This document shows, piece after piece, positions 54,143 through 62,866 of a stretch of DNA of 64,000 nucleotides (positions are counted from its first letter, which is position 1; each line of letters opens with the position of its first letter). The notes below the pieces were generated by a model. That model saw only the letters and a list, made by a program, of their open reading frames with translations. It was not told the origin of the DNA and ran no database searches. The position numbers and the translations under genes are program-made. The stretch comes from Chitinophagales bacterium (GTDB lineage Bacteria; Bacteroidota; Bacteroidia; Chitinophagales; Saprospiraceae): positions 37,155 to 101,154 of the forward strand of contig JAAFJY010000031.1 in assembly GCA_013299105.1 (NCBI GenBank), in the 5' to 3' direction.

Positions 54143-55171
54143 ATGAAACACCTTTTTTTGTTGACGAAAAACGTCTGTATTGCTCTTTGTTTGTTTCTTT
54201 TCCATCCAACCTGGGGGCAAAATATTAATTATACGATTAGTTTGACACGAGTCCAATGGACTGGAAATACAGACAATGGCAATAATTCTGAAGAATATGG
54301 CTTGGTTCTACCCTCTGGCATTTCAGGCTGTGCGTCGGCAAATGGAAATGGATCGGCGACCTGGAATGGAAGCATCATCATTGTTGACGTCTTTAACGCT
54401 CCACCCAGTTCCGTTTATACTGGAACTTACAGAGGGATAGAAAATGATGGACAAAATGAAACTGGGTCAGCCCTTTGCGATGAGGATAATGGTGACGATT
54501 TTTTTTGTGCGATAAATGTATCTATTAATTTAGCACTAAGATCATTCGGAACATCAACTATCGATTTTACATGCTCAAGAACGAACCCCAATGCTTCTGT
54601 TTCTTTGAGATTTACAGTGATTAAGCAACTACCTGTTTCCCTAGAGCGCTTCACAGGCAAAGCCGAAGGCAAGGCCGTGCGCCTGGAGTGGAGCACCTCT
54701 GCTGAATTGAACAACGATTATTTTGAGGTGGAACACAGCGCCGACGGCCAAAATTTCCGCTCTTTGACCCAAGTAAATGGCAAAGGCACCACTGCTGAAC
54801 GCTCAAAGTACGAATTCCTGCACCTCAATGCCGCCCCTGGCACCAACTATTACCGCTTAAAGCAAGTGGACAATGATGGAACCAGTGCAGTATTCAAGGT
54901 CATCATAGTCAATGTGAATGGGGTAAACAACGGCACCCTGCTCGTTTTTCCCAACCCCGCTACCGATCGCTTGCTGATCGACGCAGGCGAGGACTACGAC
55001 ACCAGCAAATTTTGGGCAATCAATGCCGCAGGTCAACGCATCGTATTGGAGGGCCAATCACAAAATGGCCGTTTTGAAATCCAACTCCCCGCCAATTTGC
55101 CCAGCGGCATGTACTGGCTGATCAAAGAAAGCGCCAAAGGCGTGCAAAAAGCGGCTTTTGTGAAAGAGTAA
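54143..55171 (+). CDS. Secreted T9SS protein, paralogue A2
   Basis: A 342-residue protein with signal peptide ending HPTWGQ. The N-domain (NINYTISLTRVQWTGNTDNGNNSEEYGLVLPSGISGCASANG) is a diverged homologue of paralogue A1, with the same cysteine positions, but from the fibronectin-like module onward (54644) the DNA is nearly identical to the first copy. Gene conversion or recent duplication of the 3' half fits this. Its N-domain has lower GC than its tail, consistent with separate histories. Confidence 0.85.
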   Translation: MKHLFLLTKNVCIALCLFLFHPTWGQNINYTISLTRVQWTGNTDNGNNSEEYGLVLPSGISGCASANGNGSATWNGSIIIVDVFNAPPSSVYTGTYRGIENDGQNETGSALCDEDNGDDFFCAINVSINLALRSFGTSTIDFTCSRTNPNASVSLRFTVIKQLPVSLERFTGKAEGKAVRLEWSTSAELNNDYFEVEHSADGQNFRSLTQVNGKGTTAERSKYEFLHLNAAPGTNYYRLKQVDNDGTSAVFKVIIVNVNGVNNGTLLVFPNPATDRLLIDAGEDYDTSKFWAINAAGQRIVLEGQSQNGRFEIQLPANLPSGMYWLIKESAKGVQKAAFVKE

Positions 55172-55200
55172 ATGGCTGATTGTCACCATTCAGCAATAAA

Positions 55201-55238
55201 TGCGGCTAAAAGTAGTTATGACTTTTAGCCGCATTTTT
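55201..55238 (+). terminator. Rho-independent terminator after T9SS paralogue A2
   Basis: TGCGGCTAAAAGT and ACTTTTAGCCGCA pair perfectly over 13 bp around AGTTATG, followed by TTTTTTATTT. Confidence 0.85.
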
Positions 55239-55304
55239 TATTTGTATGAGAACTTTTTTCTTGTTTTCTTGCGGCGTTTTTGCTTAACCACATAATTGTC
55301 AACG

Positions 55305-56615
55305 ATGAAATCTATCCTGAACCGATTGTTCAAGTTAAGTATTGCTATCCTTACGATATTTTCTTTTCAGACCAGTTTGGCACAACCTGTAAGTCAAACT
55401 TTTGATAATGCAGGTAATTTCACTTATACTATTCCCACTGGCTATACCGCAACTCTTACCGTAGAAGTATGGGGCGGTGGTGGAGGCGGAGCGGCTGGTA
55501 CTATTGCTCGTGGTGGAGGAGGAGGTGCATATGCTAGAAGTCAATTCACAGATCAAAGCCCTGGAAGTTATACAGTAGTGGTTGGAGCAGCTGGAGCAGC
55601 TGGAAATAGTAGTGGAACTCCTGTAGCAACAGCAGGCGGTCAATCTTCGTTCTCTAGAACTGGAGTTATCGTAACTGTAATTGCAAATGGTGGAGGAGCT
55701 GGAACAACTACAGTTGGCTTAGGTGGTGCAGTTGGTACTTCTGGAAATCAAGCAAACTTCAAAGGAGGTGATGGTGGTAATATTGATAATGGAGGGAATA
55801 GTAGTGGCGGCGGTGGGGGGGCATCTGCTGCTAATAGTGCAAATGGAGGAAATGGGGGAAATGGTGTGAATAATGGTACTGGAGGTGCAGGTGGAACGGT
55901 TAGTGGAACTGGTATTACATTTGGCGCTGGAGGCAAAGGAGGGGATCGGAATGGTAATACAGTACTCACTGATGCATTTGCTGGTTCTGCTCCAGGTGGT
56001 GGTGGTGGCGGTCGTGGTGCGGATGCAGGAACTTCTAAACCCGGTGCAGTTGGTAGAGTAGTTATCACCGTTTCCAACGTTCTCCCCATCACTCTAGCCA
56101 ACTTCCAAGCCCGCAGCGAAGAAGGCGGAGCTTTAATCACCTGGAAAGTAGCTTCTGAAATCAACAACGACAAAATGCTGTTAGAGCGCAGCAAAGACGG
56201 CCAGCGTTTCCAACAGATAGGCCAAGTCAAAGGACGCGGCACCAGCACAGTGCCATTTGAGTACCAGTTTCTCGATGAAAATCCTGGACCAGGCAGTACC
56301 TATTACCGCCTCAAGCAAGTGGATTTTGATGGGACCTTTGAGTATTCCAAGGTCATTGTGCTCGATACCGAGGGTTTTATCCAGCTCTACATCTATCCCA
56401 ATCCCGCCCAAGAGCGCATTTTTGTGCGCAGCAGCGAGGAGGTGATCAACAATGGTTTGCACCTCTTTGATGCTTTGGGGCGCAAAACATTGTTGCAATG
56501 GAATGGTGGAAGTGGGCTTTACGAAGCCAGCCTGCCAAAGGGCTTGCCCAGTGGCTTGTATTTGCTCAGCGATGCCAGAGGTGAGCACCAAGCCAAGGTC
56601 TGCGTTCAACATTAA
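55305..56615 (+). CDS. Glycine-rich secreted T9SS protein, paralogue B1
   Basis: About 436 residues from the ATG before KSILNRLFKLS (a TTG at 55296 is an alternative). Signal peptide to TSLAQ, a conserved strand motif SQTFDNAGNFTYTIPTGYTATLTVEVWGGGGGG, then about 200 residues of Gly/Ala/Ser/Asn-rich sequence (GGNGGNGVNNGTGGAGG), then LPITLANFQARSEEGGALITWKVASEINNDKMLLERS and a type A sorting domain (LYIYPNPAQERIFV...LPSGLYLLSDARGE). Likely a cell-surface or extracellular-matrix protein. Glycine codons here are mainly GGA/GGT, unlike the sister gene. Confidence 0.85.
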   Translation: MKSILNRLFKLSIAILTIFSFQTSLAQPVSQTFDNAGNFTYTIPTGYTATLTVEVWGGGGGGAAGTIARGGGGGAYARSQFTDQSPGSYTVVVGAAGAAGNSSGTPVATAGGQSSFSRTGVIVTVIANGGGAGTTTVGLGGAVGTSGNQANFKGGDGGNIDNGGNSSGGGGGASAANSANGGNGGNGVNNGTGGAGGTVSGTGITFGAGGKGGDRNGNTVLTDAFAGSAPGGGGGGRGADAGTSKPGAVGRVVITVSNVLPITLANFQARSEEGGALITWKVASEINNDKMLLERSKDGQRFQQIGQVKGRGTSTVPFEYQFLDENPGPGSTYYRLKQVDFDGTFEYSKVIVLDTEGFIQLYIYPNPAQERIFVRSSEEVINNGLHLFDALGRKTLLQWNGGSGLYEASLPKGLPSGLYLLSDARGEHQAKVCVQH

Positions 56616-56673
56616 CTCAGTTTCAGATATCTATTGACATTGTAATGTCTTGATAGTCTATTGAATGGTAATA

Positions 56674-56716
56674 AAGCCGGGCCAAAGTGCGTTATCACTT
56701 TTGTCCGGCTTTTTTT
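56674..56716 (+). terminator. Rho-independent terminator after T9SS paralogue B1
   Basis: AAGCCGG-GC-CAAAGTG pairs with CACTTT-TGT-CCGGCTT, followed by a T-run of about seven. Confidence 0.8.
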
Positions 56717-56814
56717 TGTATAAATCAAATTTTCAGGGCTTCTTTGTGCCCATCAAATGGTTCGCATAGTTATCAACAGGAATTTCCCTATTCACCATCC
56801 TAATAAACCGAACC

Positions 56815-58089
56815 ATGAGTTTCAAAAACTACACGCGACTTGCGTCTTTTGGCGTTTTTCTTTTTTCTTTTTTTCTCTTCTCTTTAGGTTTTGCACAGCC
56901 CATTGACCAAACATTCAGTTCAGCAGGTTCATTCACTTATACCATTCCAGCTGGTTATACTGCTACCCTGACCATAGAAGTTTGGGGCGGCGGTGGCGGT
57001 GGCGGTACTGGTGGCAATGCTGCCGGCGGCGGCGGTGGCGGTGCGTATGCAAGGAGTCAGTTTCTTAATGCCCCTGCCGGGAGTTATACGGTGGTAGTTG
57101 GTGCTGGCGGTATTGGCGCAGGTACCAATATTACTGGCGCTGGTGGTGCATCTTCTTTTTCTGGGACAGGAATTACAACTGTCACCGCTGCTGGTGGTAC
57201 CCGTGGAGGGGATGATTTTGGAGGTGCCGGGGGGCTGGTTGGTTCTTCTGGCAACCAAGCTAATTTCAGTGGTGGCAATGGTGGTAACCGTAACGGCGGC
57301 GGTGGCGGTGGTGGCGGTTCATCGGCCTCCGCTATTTCCAACGGCAACAATGGCGGCAATGGCACTGGTGCTGGTGCAGGAGGAGCAGGTGGAGTATTGA
57401 CGGGTGCAGGTAGTGGTGGCCGTGGCAGCGACCGGGATGGTACCCCAGATGCTGCCGCAGGTACTCAACCTGGCGGGGGTGGCGGTGCAAGAGGCAGATT
57501 AAGTGGCACCTCCAAAAACGGCGGTATAGGCCGAGTTGTAGTAACAGTCTCCAACGTCCTCCCCATTACCCTGGCCTCTTTCCAAGCCCGCAGTGAGGAA
57601 GGAGGAGCCATGATTACCTGGAAAGTGACTTCCGAAATCAACAACGACAAAATGCTGGTGTTGCGCAGCAAGGATGGGCAAAATTTCCAGGAAATTGGCG
57701 AAGTCAAAGGGCGTGGAACCAGTACAGTGCCTTTTGAATACCGCTATTTTGACGCCAATCCAGGAGGAGGAGAAACGTATTACCGCCTCAAGCAAGTGGA
57801 TTTTGACGGTACATCTGAGTATTCCAAAATCATTGTGCTCAATACCGAAGGCTTTATCAAGCTTTTCATTTATCCCAATCCTACCCGCGAGCGGGTTTTT
57901 GTGAAAACGACTCAAGACGTGATCGACAAAGGCTTACATCTTTACGACGCTTTGGGGCGTAAGCACAATTTGCAATGGCTTGGCGGAGCGGGGCTGTACG
58001 AGGCTACTTTGCCTCCCCAACTCACCCCAGGGCTTTACCTGATCAGCGACTCCAAAGGCGAGAACAAGGGGAAGTTGTTGGTACAGTGA
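56815..58089 (+). CDS. Glycine-rich secreted T9SS protein, paralogue B2
   Basis: A 424-residue protein with the same layout as B1: signal peptide to GFAQ, QPIDQTFSSAGSFTYTIPAGYTATLTIEVWGGGGGGG, a glycine-rich region with GGGGGGSSASAISNGNNGGNGTGAGAGGAGG, the LPITLASFQARSEEGGAMITWKVTSEINNDKMLVLRSKDG module and a sorting domain (LFIYPNPTRERVFV...LTPGLYLISDSKGENKGKLLVQ). The glycine tract uses GGC/GGT, so its DNA has higher GC than the B1 tract though the proteins are alike. In-frame triplet runs there could vary in length. Confidence 0.85.
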   Translation: MSFKNYTRLASFGVFLFSFFLFSLGFAQPIDQTFSSAGSFTYTIPAGYTATLTIEVWGGGGGGGTGGNAAGGGGGGAYARSQFLNAPAGSYTVVVGAGGIGAGTNITGAGGASSFSGTGITTVTAAGGTRGGDDFGGAGGLVGSSGNQANFSGGNGGNRNGGGGGGGGSSASAISNGNNGGNGTGAGAGGAGGVLTGAGSGGRGSDRDGTPDAAAGTQPGGGGGARGRLSGTSKNGGIGRVVVTVSNVLPITLASFQARSEEGGAMITWKVTSEINNDKMLVLRSKDGQNFQEIGEVKGRGTSTVPFEYRYFDANPGGGETYYRLKQVDFDGTSEYSKIIVLNTEGFIKLFIYPNPTRERVFVKTTQDVIDKGLHLYDALGRKHNLQWLGGAGLYEATLPPQLTPGLYLISDSKGENKGKLLVQ

Positions 58090-58136
58090 GGAATAGTTGA
58101 AAGGTTGAAATGTTGAAGGGTTGAAAAGAGGCCAAG

Positions 58137-58187
58137 GCCAGCGCCAGGTTTATCAAACTTTGGAAGTTTAGTAAACCTGGCGCTGGC
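58137..58187 (+). terminator. Long nested hairpin after T9SS paralogue B2
   Basis: GCCAGCGCCAGGTTTA (58137-58152) pairs perfectly with TAAACCTGGCGCTGGC (58172-58187), with an inner AAACTT/AAGTTT stem. It resembles the hairpin at 51765 in layout and inner core. Confidence 0.75.
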
Positions 58188-58217
58188 ATTTTAAGGTAGT
58201 GTGTCTGACAAAAGAAT

Positions 58218-58225
58218 TACCTTTG
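58218..58225 (+). promoter_or_regulatory. -7 box TACCTTTG
   Basis: TACCTTTG lies 18 bp before the ATG at 58244, directly after the nested hairpin. The leader would be very short. Confidence 0.45.
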
Positions 58226-58243
58226 CTCCATAAACCCACGCTC

Positions 58244-59332
58244 ATGAAAATCCTCTGGCGCAGCATGCTCGCACTGGTGGCTGCTTTTGCCCTCTATGTC
58301 ATCATCGTTTTGATCCACGGCACGATCACCGATTACCGGCCCGCTGAAAAACTGCCCGCTGAAGTCCATGCCCATGCTGAGACAAAAATCATCCAAGACA
58401 GCGTTTTGTCCTTTCTGATTTGGAACCTGGGCTACGGTGGCCTGGGGGCAGAGGCCGATTTTTTCTATTCAGGGGGTGGTTTTTTTACTTCCAAAGGCAA
58501 AATGGTGCGCTCTCCCAAACCCCTTGTCGATAAGTACGTAAAAGGCACTGCGAGTGCGATTGAGCGCTACAAGTCCGATTTTTACCTGTTTCAGGAAGTC
58601 GATTATGCCTCCAAACGCAGCTATTTTTACAACCAATTCAAGTTGTTGCAAAAAAGCGCCAAAGGCCAATACGCCGCTTATTTCCCCAATTACAAAGTGG
58701 TGCGCGCGCCCGTACCCTTGCTCGAACCCTGGCAAGCCTATGGGCGGGCCAACAGCGGCTTGGGTACCTTTGCCCGCTTTGAACCCAGCGAAGCCACCAG
58801 ACTACAATTGCCTGGGCAGTTTAACTGGCCAACGCGCTTGTTCATGCTGGACCGCTGCCTGGGTTTTACCCGCTTCAAAACCCGATTTGGCAAAGACCTG
58901 GTAGTGATCAATGTTCACAACGAGGCCTTCGACCGCTCAGGGACCATCAAAACAGCCCAAATGGGTTACCTCAAAGAAGTGCTGCTGGCTGAATATGCCA
59001 AGGGCAATTACGTGATCGCGGGCGGCGATTGGAATGCCTTGCCACCTTTCCTGAAATACGATTTTTTCATGCCCGGCAAGGGGCCCAGCGGCTACCATAC
59101 CCAAAACATGGACCCCCAACTGATGCCCGAAGCCTGGCACTGGATTTATGACCCCAGCAAGCCTACCAACCGCAGCCTGCGCGCACCGTATTCGCCATAC
59201 AAGAGTTTTGTGCAATTGATCGACTACTTCCTGGTTTCGCCCAACATACAGGTCAAGCAAGTCAAGGGCCTCAAGCAGGATTTTATGTATTCCGACCACG
59301 AGGCGGTTTGGATGGAAGTGGAGATACGTTGA
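58244..59332 (+). CDS. Endonuclease/exonuclease/phosphatase family protein, membrane-anchored
   Basis: About 362 residues from the ATG before KILWRSMLALVAAFALYVIIVLI, one N-terminal membrane helix; a frame start at 58199 adds 15 unlikely residues. The EEP domain shows FLIWNLGYGGLG (first Asn), DFYLFQEVDYASKRS (catalytic Glu), VVINVHNEAFDRSG, YVIAGGDWNALPP (Asp/Asn), QLIDYFLVSPN and YSDHEAVWMEVE (final Asp-His). All active-site residues appear present. The catalytic domain should face the periplasm. Substrate unknown: phosphodiesters such as nucleic acid or sphingomyelin-like lipids are possible. Confidence 0.87.
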   Translation: MKILWRSMLALVAAFALYVIIVLIHGTITDYRPAEKLPAEVHAHAETKIIQDSVLSFLIWNLGYGGLGAEADFFYSGGGFFTSKGKMVRSPKPLVDKYVKGTASAIERYKSDFYLFQEVDYASKRSYFYNQFKLLQKSAKGQYAAYFPNYKVVRAPVPLLEPWQAYGRANSGLGTFARFEPSEATRLQLPGQFNWPTRLFMLDRCLGFTRFKTRFGKDLVVINVHNEAFDRSGTIKTAQMGYLKEVLLAEYAKGNYVIAGGDWNALPPFLKYDFFMPGKGPSGYHTQNMDPQLMPEAWHWIYDPSKPTNRSLRAPYSPYKSFVQLIDYFLVSPNIQVKQVKGLKQDFMYSDHEAVWMEVEIR

Positions 59333-59923
59333 GAAGTTGAGAAGAAGGACCTTGCCGAAATTTTAGATTTTAGACTTTATGTACATTAGATTTTAACCAT
59401 TTAATTTAGGCTCTTATTGGGTTCCAAGTGGTAATTAAAACAAGTTTGTTCTGGTCAGTAAGCCCTAAGATTTTTTGACTTACGACATACGACTTACGAG
59501 TGACGACTTACGAAGTAAGGCTTCGATTGAAAATTTGGGGTTCATCAAATCATCGTTTTTACGATTCAAGTTTTTCCAAAAAACTAAACGGGTAAACTTT
59601 TCGCATGCTTGATGAACATGAGTGTCAGGAAAAAATCATTGCTTTTCAAACGTTTGCGACATGAGCTGGAACAATATCAATTCGAAAAACCAAACCGTGC
59701 AAAATGTGTTTTCGGTCATCCTATGATTTTGCCAGCGAGTCCACACTTCGTAAGTCGGAAGTCGTCACTCGTAAGTCGTAAGTCAAAAAAAACAGGCAAC
59801 ATAAACCAAAACCTGCCTCTGGAAACTAAGCTTCAAAGACCTGAGTTAGGTCTAGTCACCCCCAGCTTTTTTCAATTTGAAACCCAAATTGAGCCTTGTT
59901 TTAAGGTACATAAAGTCTTTTGG
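59333..59923. repeat. Intergenic region bounded by inverted CTTACGACTTACGAG repeats
   Basis: 591 bp with no credible gene; the open frame across 59609-60070 has no known domain and runs antisense into the DUF1003 gene. At 59477-59520 and 59744-59790 are inverted copies of a tandem of TTACGA(G/C) units (arms about 45 bp, about 220 bp apart). A GTTGAG-type micro-repeat follows the EEP gene at 59331-59345. Confidence 0.6.
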
Positions 59924-60622
59924 TCAAGGCTCTTGTCTGTTGAATTGATTGGCACTGTTTTCCTTCATCCTTTTCATCAAGTCTTCCAAGTAATCAATTT
60001 GCAGGTTTTGGATTTCCAGCAATTTTTTATTCTGATTGAGCAGCAAGTGGTCAATCTTTTCATTCAATAATTTGATCTCCAGCTCGGCTTTGAGGTTGAT
60101 TTTGTAGTCTTGTTCAGCGCGGCTGCGGTCTTTTTCCTCCTGGCGGTTTTGGCTCATCATGATGATCGGTGCCTGGATGGCCGCCAAGCAAGACAGGATC
60201 AGGTTGAGCAAAATAAAAGGGTACGGATCGAATGGTTTTTGGGCCAAAACAAAAATATTGATGCCCATCCAGATCACGATGAAAGAAAAGAAAAAGATGA
60301 TAAAGATCCAACTGCCCCCAAACTCTGCAATTTTATCGGCCAATCTTTGCCCCAAGGTTAGTTGAGGTTCGGCTTCAGGCTTGATGATTTCGCTTAGAAT
60401 GGAATTTTCGCGCATGGCTTTGAGCACATCCTGATCGATCACCGCCAATTCTCCTTGTTCTTGTTCGATTAGTTTGCTCAAATAAAGCCGCCGATAACGG
60501 TTCAGTTCTTCGATGCTGAGTACGCTGTCCGGTGAAAAGTTCGGGTGTTCTGTTTTGATCAAATCCAGGATTCCGGGCCTGATTTCTTTGCCAAAGATGG
60601 TGTCGCAGCTTGAGAAAGTCAT
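59924..60622 (-). CDS. DUF1003 membrane protein
   Basis: A 232-residue protein. The DUF1003 core has LTLGQRLADKIAEFGGSWIFIIFFFSFIVIWMGINI and FDPYPFILLNLILSCLAAIQAPIIMMSQNRQEEKDRSRAEQDYKINLKAELEIKLLNEKIDHLL, the signature with two membrane helices followed by a cytoplasmic coiled coil (MMSQNRQxxKDRxxAExDYxVNxKAE). The N-terminal 75 residues (SILDLIKTEHPNFSPDSVLSIEELNRYRRLYL) are the usual extension. Function unknown. It is divergent from the repeat-filled gap 60623-61725. Confidence 0.92.
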   Translation of the reverse strand: MTFSSCDTIFGKEIRPGILDLIKTEHPNFSPDSVLSIEELNRYRRLYLSKLIEQEQGELAVIDQDVLKAMRENSILSEIIKPEAEPQLTLGQRLADKIAEFGGSWIFIIFFFSFIVIWMGINIFVLAQKPFDPYPFILLNLILSCLAAIQAPIIMMSQNRQEEKDRSRAEQDYKINLKAELEIKLLNEKIDHLLLNQNKKLLEIQNLQIDYLEDLMKRMKENSANQFNRQEP

Positions 60623-61725
60623 ATTTACGCAGTTGTATGAGGCATTGTGCCGAGGTGATGGTAATGTTTTGAGGCTGGAAAATACAAAGGAACTGCGATC
60701 TTATCATGAACACATGAAGGGCGAAGAGGTTGACTATGGCATTAAATTTATCAGCTTGATTGTTGAGACCAGAATTGTTATCTAAACCAGAATTTACAGA
60801 ATTGCAGTAAGTTGCCAATCCTTAGAAACCGTTTTAAAACCTCTGGGGATGACAGAAAATGCCGAATTTTGAGTGTCAGACGAAGGCAATTTTTAAGGGA
60901 ATAGCCGGGGCTATTGCCTTAAAAATTGGTGCAATATGACGCCAAAAGGTGGCGTTTTATGGCCCGTAGGGTGTTTTAAAACAGTTTCTTATCTCCCGAT
61001 AGCGCCTTTTTTCGGAGAGGAGAGACGTTTGTAGCGAGTGATACCGAGGATTTGTGGGCACTTCGGATGAAGTGCGATGCTAAAATAGGATTTTTTAAAT
61101 GTCAGACCCCGTCGCTGTGGCTACAAACGTCACAGTTCTCCGAACTTTTGCTCGCCTGAAGATTTGTAGAGTAATTAGAATTTGGAAGACGTTTTAGAGT
61201 GTGTTTAAATATTGGTGGTTTAGTCGGAAAACGAGGCAAATTTTGACTAGTCGAGGCAGGAAGAGCGGAGTTATGCAGCGCATCATGAGCATTTTTCTAA
61301 CGAAGATTATTCGAAATTGGGCCGTTTTACGGCAAACAAAAAATTTTAAACATGCTCTTTTGCATTCAGAAAGACAGTGTGAAATTGAGAAAGCTAATTT
61401 TTAATTGCTTTGAAAGTTGTATTGAGAACTGACCGCGACGCGGGCCGATTCTGAAATTCTTTCAAATTCTGGGTTTAAAAAAATTGGTCAACGTTATACA
61501 AGAAATTCTGTAATCCTGTAATCCTGAAAATTCTGGTTTAGACAAAAATTCTGGTTCAGGTAAAATGCCTTGCTTGATTGTTGAGAGCTCTTTTCTCTGA
61601 AATTGTTAGTGCATTCCTAATCGCCAAAATCAGGGGTGGTCATCAGGCGTTTTTTCTGCCTGGATTTCAGTTTTTACATCTTGCATCTTTGTGGTGTTGA
61701 CGATTACAAATAACAACACCAAGCT
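60623..61725. repeat. 1.1-kb repeat-rich intergenic region
   Basis: No convincing gene. 60763-60800 is a partial CCAGAATTT repeat (ACCAGAATTGTTATCTAAACC form). 61022-61195 is the inverted second copy of the 190-bp element of 38634-38826, with GACGTTTGTAGC at 61024 and GCTACAAACGTC ending 61131. 61495-61562 is the inverted copy of the CCAGAATTT element at 11.24 kb. A GGAATAGCCGGGGCTATTGCC palindrome is at 60899-60919. The frame at 61201-61404 has no recognisable domain. Confidence 0.6.
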
Positions 61726-62310
61726 ATGAAAACCGTAACCTTTGTAACCTTGCTGTGCCTTTTTTTGGGCATGGCCTGCCAAAAAACGCCTGAATTGGAG
61801 CTTGAATCAATCCCCGAAGGCGCTACACCCGACCTGAATCAATTGGCCCTGCACTTCGATTCATTGACGCTCCTGGCCATTCGCCTCAACCGCGATGAAC
61901 TGGTGCAGGCAAGAGGTCTTCAGGTGAGTTTATTGCCTAGCGAACAAGCCAATTTGGCCCAACATCCCCCTAACTTGCGCCAGCTCGGTCATCTGCTAAA
62001 AAAGACCGCACAAGCCCTCAAACCCTTACAGAAACGCTTAAATGCCGATCAATTGGCCCGTTTTTGGCAAGAAAGAGAACAATCCATGCGCAAAATCATC
62101 GAAAGAAACCTGGGGGTTTCGGATGGGCTTTCTCCTTGCGCCAAGGATTTTCGCGACCAACAAAATACCGCTTTTCGACTTTTGGTTCAGTGTAATGGCT
62201 ATGCTGAACAACCCGGAGATTGCCTATTCCGCTTTGTGGAAGACCTCAGCTTGGCACGGCGGATGGCCGGCCATTGCCTTGATGCTAAACATTTAATCAC
62301 TTCTTTATAA
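61726..62310 (+). CDS. Small lipoprotein of unknown function (operon gene 1)
   Basis: A 194-residue protein. MKTVTFVTLLCLFLGMAC has a lipobox with Cys18. The rest is helical and charged (LKKTAQALKPLQKRLNADQLARFWQEREQSMRKIIERN) with a C-terminal Cys-containing part (LSPCAKDF, VQCNGYAEQPGDCLF, GHCLDAK) suggesting disulphides. No known domain recognised. It is the first of four same-strand genes with gaps of 6-11 bp, all short, cysteine-containing and exported, so they probably work together. Confidence 0.7.
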   Translation: MKTVTFVTLLCLFLGMACQKTPELELESIPEGATPDLNQLALHFDSLTLLAIRLNRDELVQARGLQVSLLPSEQANLAQHPPNLRQLGHLLKKTAQALKPLQKRLNADQLARFWQEREQSMRKIIERNLGVSDGLSPCAKDFRDQQNTAFRLLVQCNGYAEQPGDCLFRFVEDLSLARRMAGHCLDAKHLITSL

Positions 62311-62317
62311 TCTTGCT

Positions 62318-62860
62318 ATGAAAACGAAAATCATTCTGGGCCTGCTCAGCTTGGCCCTCTTGTGGCGTTGTGCCAAAGAAGACGAAGCCTACCAAGTAGC
62401 CAAACCAAGCGCCCTACAAAGCATCTTGGACAGCCTGCTTCATTACGGCGCTACCGATTTTGAGACCTTCAATGCCCTCAAAGTTCAAAGTAAAAAAACG
62501 GGCTTTCAAGTTGACCAAGATTGGCGAAACAAACAACAGGAAAAGCGAAAGTACTTTGAGCATTATGCCAAAAAGCTGCACTTGGCTTGGCAAAACAGCA
62601 GCCAGGAAGAAATCCAGACTGTTTTGCAAGCGCAACTTGACACCTGGAGACAAAACATGGGAATGGCACTCATCGCCACACCTTGTTATGACCGTTACCA
62701 ACACGACATGATTTCAGCTTTTGAATCCGCAACCATGTGCAATGCCAAACGCTTGGGTAAAGCTTTTTGCCAGGAGGTCTTCAGTACGGGCCTTGCCGAC
62801 GCGGAGATGACCTTTGAGGAGTGTATGTACGATACCTATGGTGTGGATGTAAACTATTGA
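62318..62860 (+). CDS. Small lipoprotein of unknown function (operon gene 2)
   Basis: A 180-residue protein. MKTKIILGLLSLALLWRC ends in a Cys in a lipobox-like context (LLWRC is a weak match). The body is helical (RNKQQEKRKYFEHYAKKLHLAWQNSSQEEIQTVLQAQLDTWRQNM) and the end carries four cysteines (IATPCYDRY, ATMCNAKRLGKAFCQEVF, FEECMYDT). It follows gene 1 by 7 bp. A domain could not be recognised. Its helical body and late Cys positions resemble gene 1, so the two may be distant paralogues. Confidence 0.68.
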   Translation: MKTKIILGLLSLALLWRCAKEDEAYQVAKPSALQSILDSLLHYGATDFETFNALKVQSKKTGFQVDQDWRNKQQEKRKYFEHYAKKLHLAWQNSSQEEIQTVLQAQLDTWRQNMGMALIATPCYDRYQHDMISAFESATMCNAKRLGKAFCQEVFSTGLADAEMTFEECMYDTYGVDVNY

Positions 62861-62866
62861 AAAACC

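Noticed and set aside
56929..57365. Minus-strand proline-rich frames across the glycine-rich gene
   Set aside because: They are the antisense reading of GGC/GGT repeats and have no signal peptide or start context.
59609..60070. Plus-strand 153-residue frame
   Set aside because: It runs through an inverted repeat arm and then antisense through the DUF1003 coding sequence.
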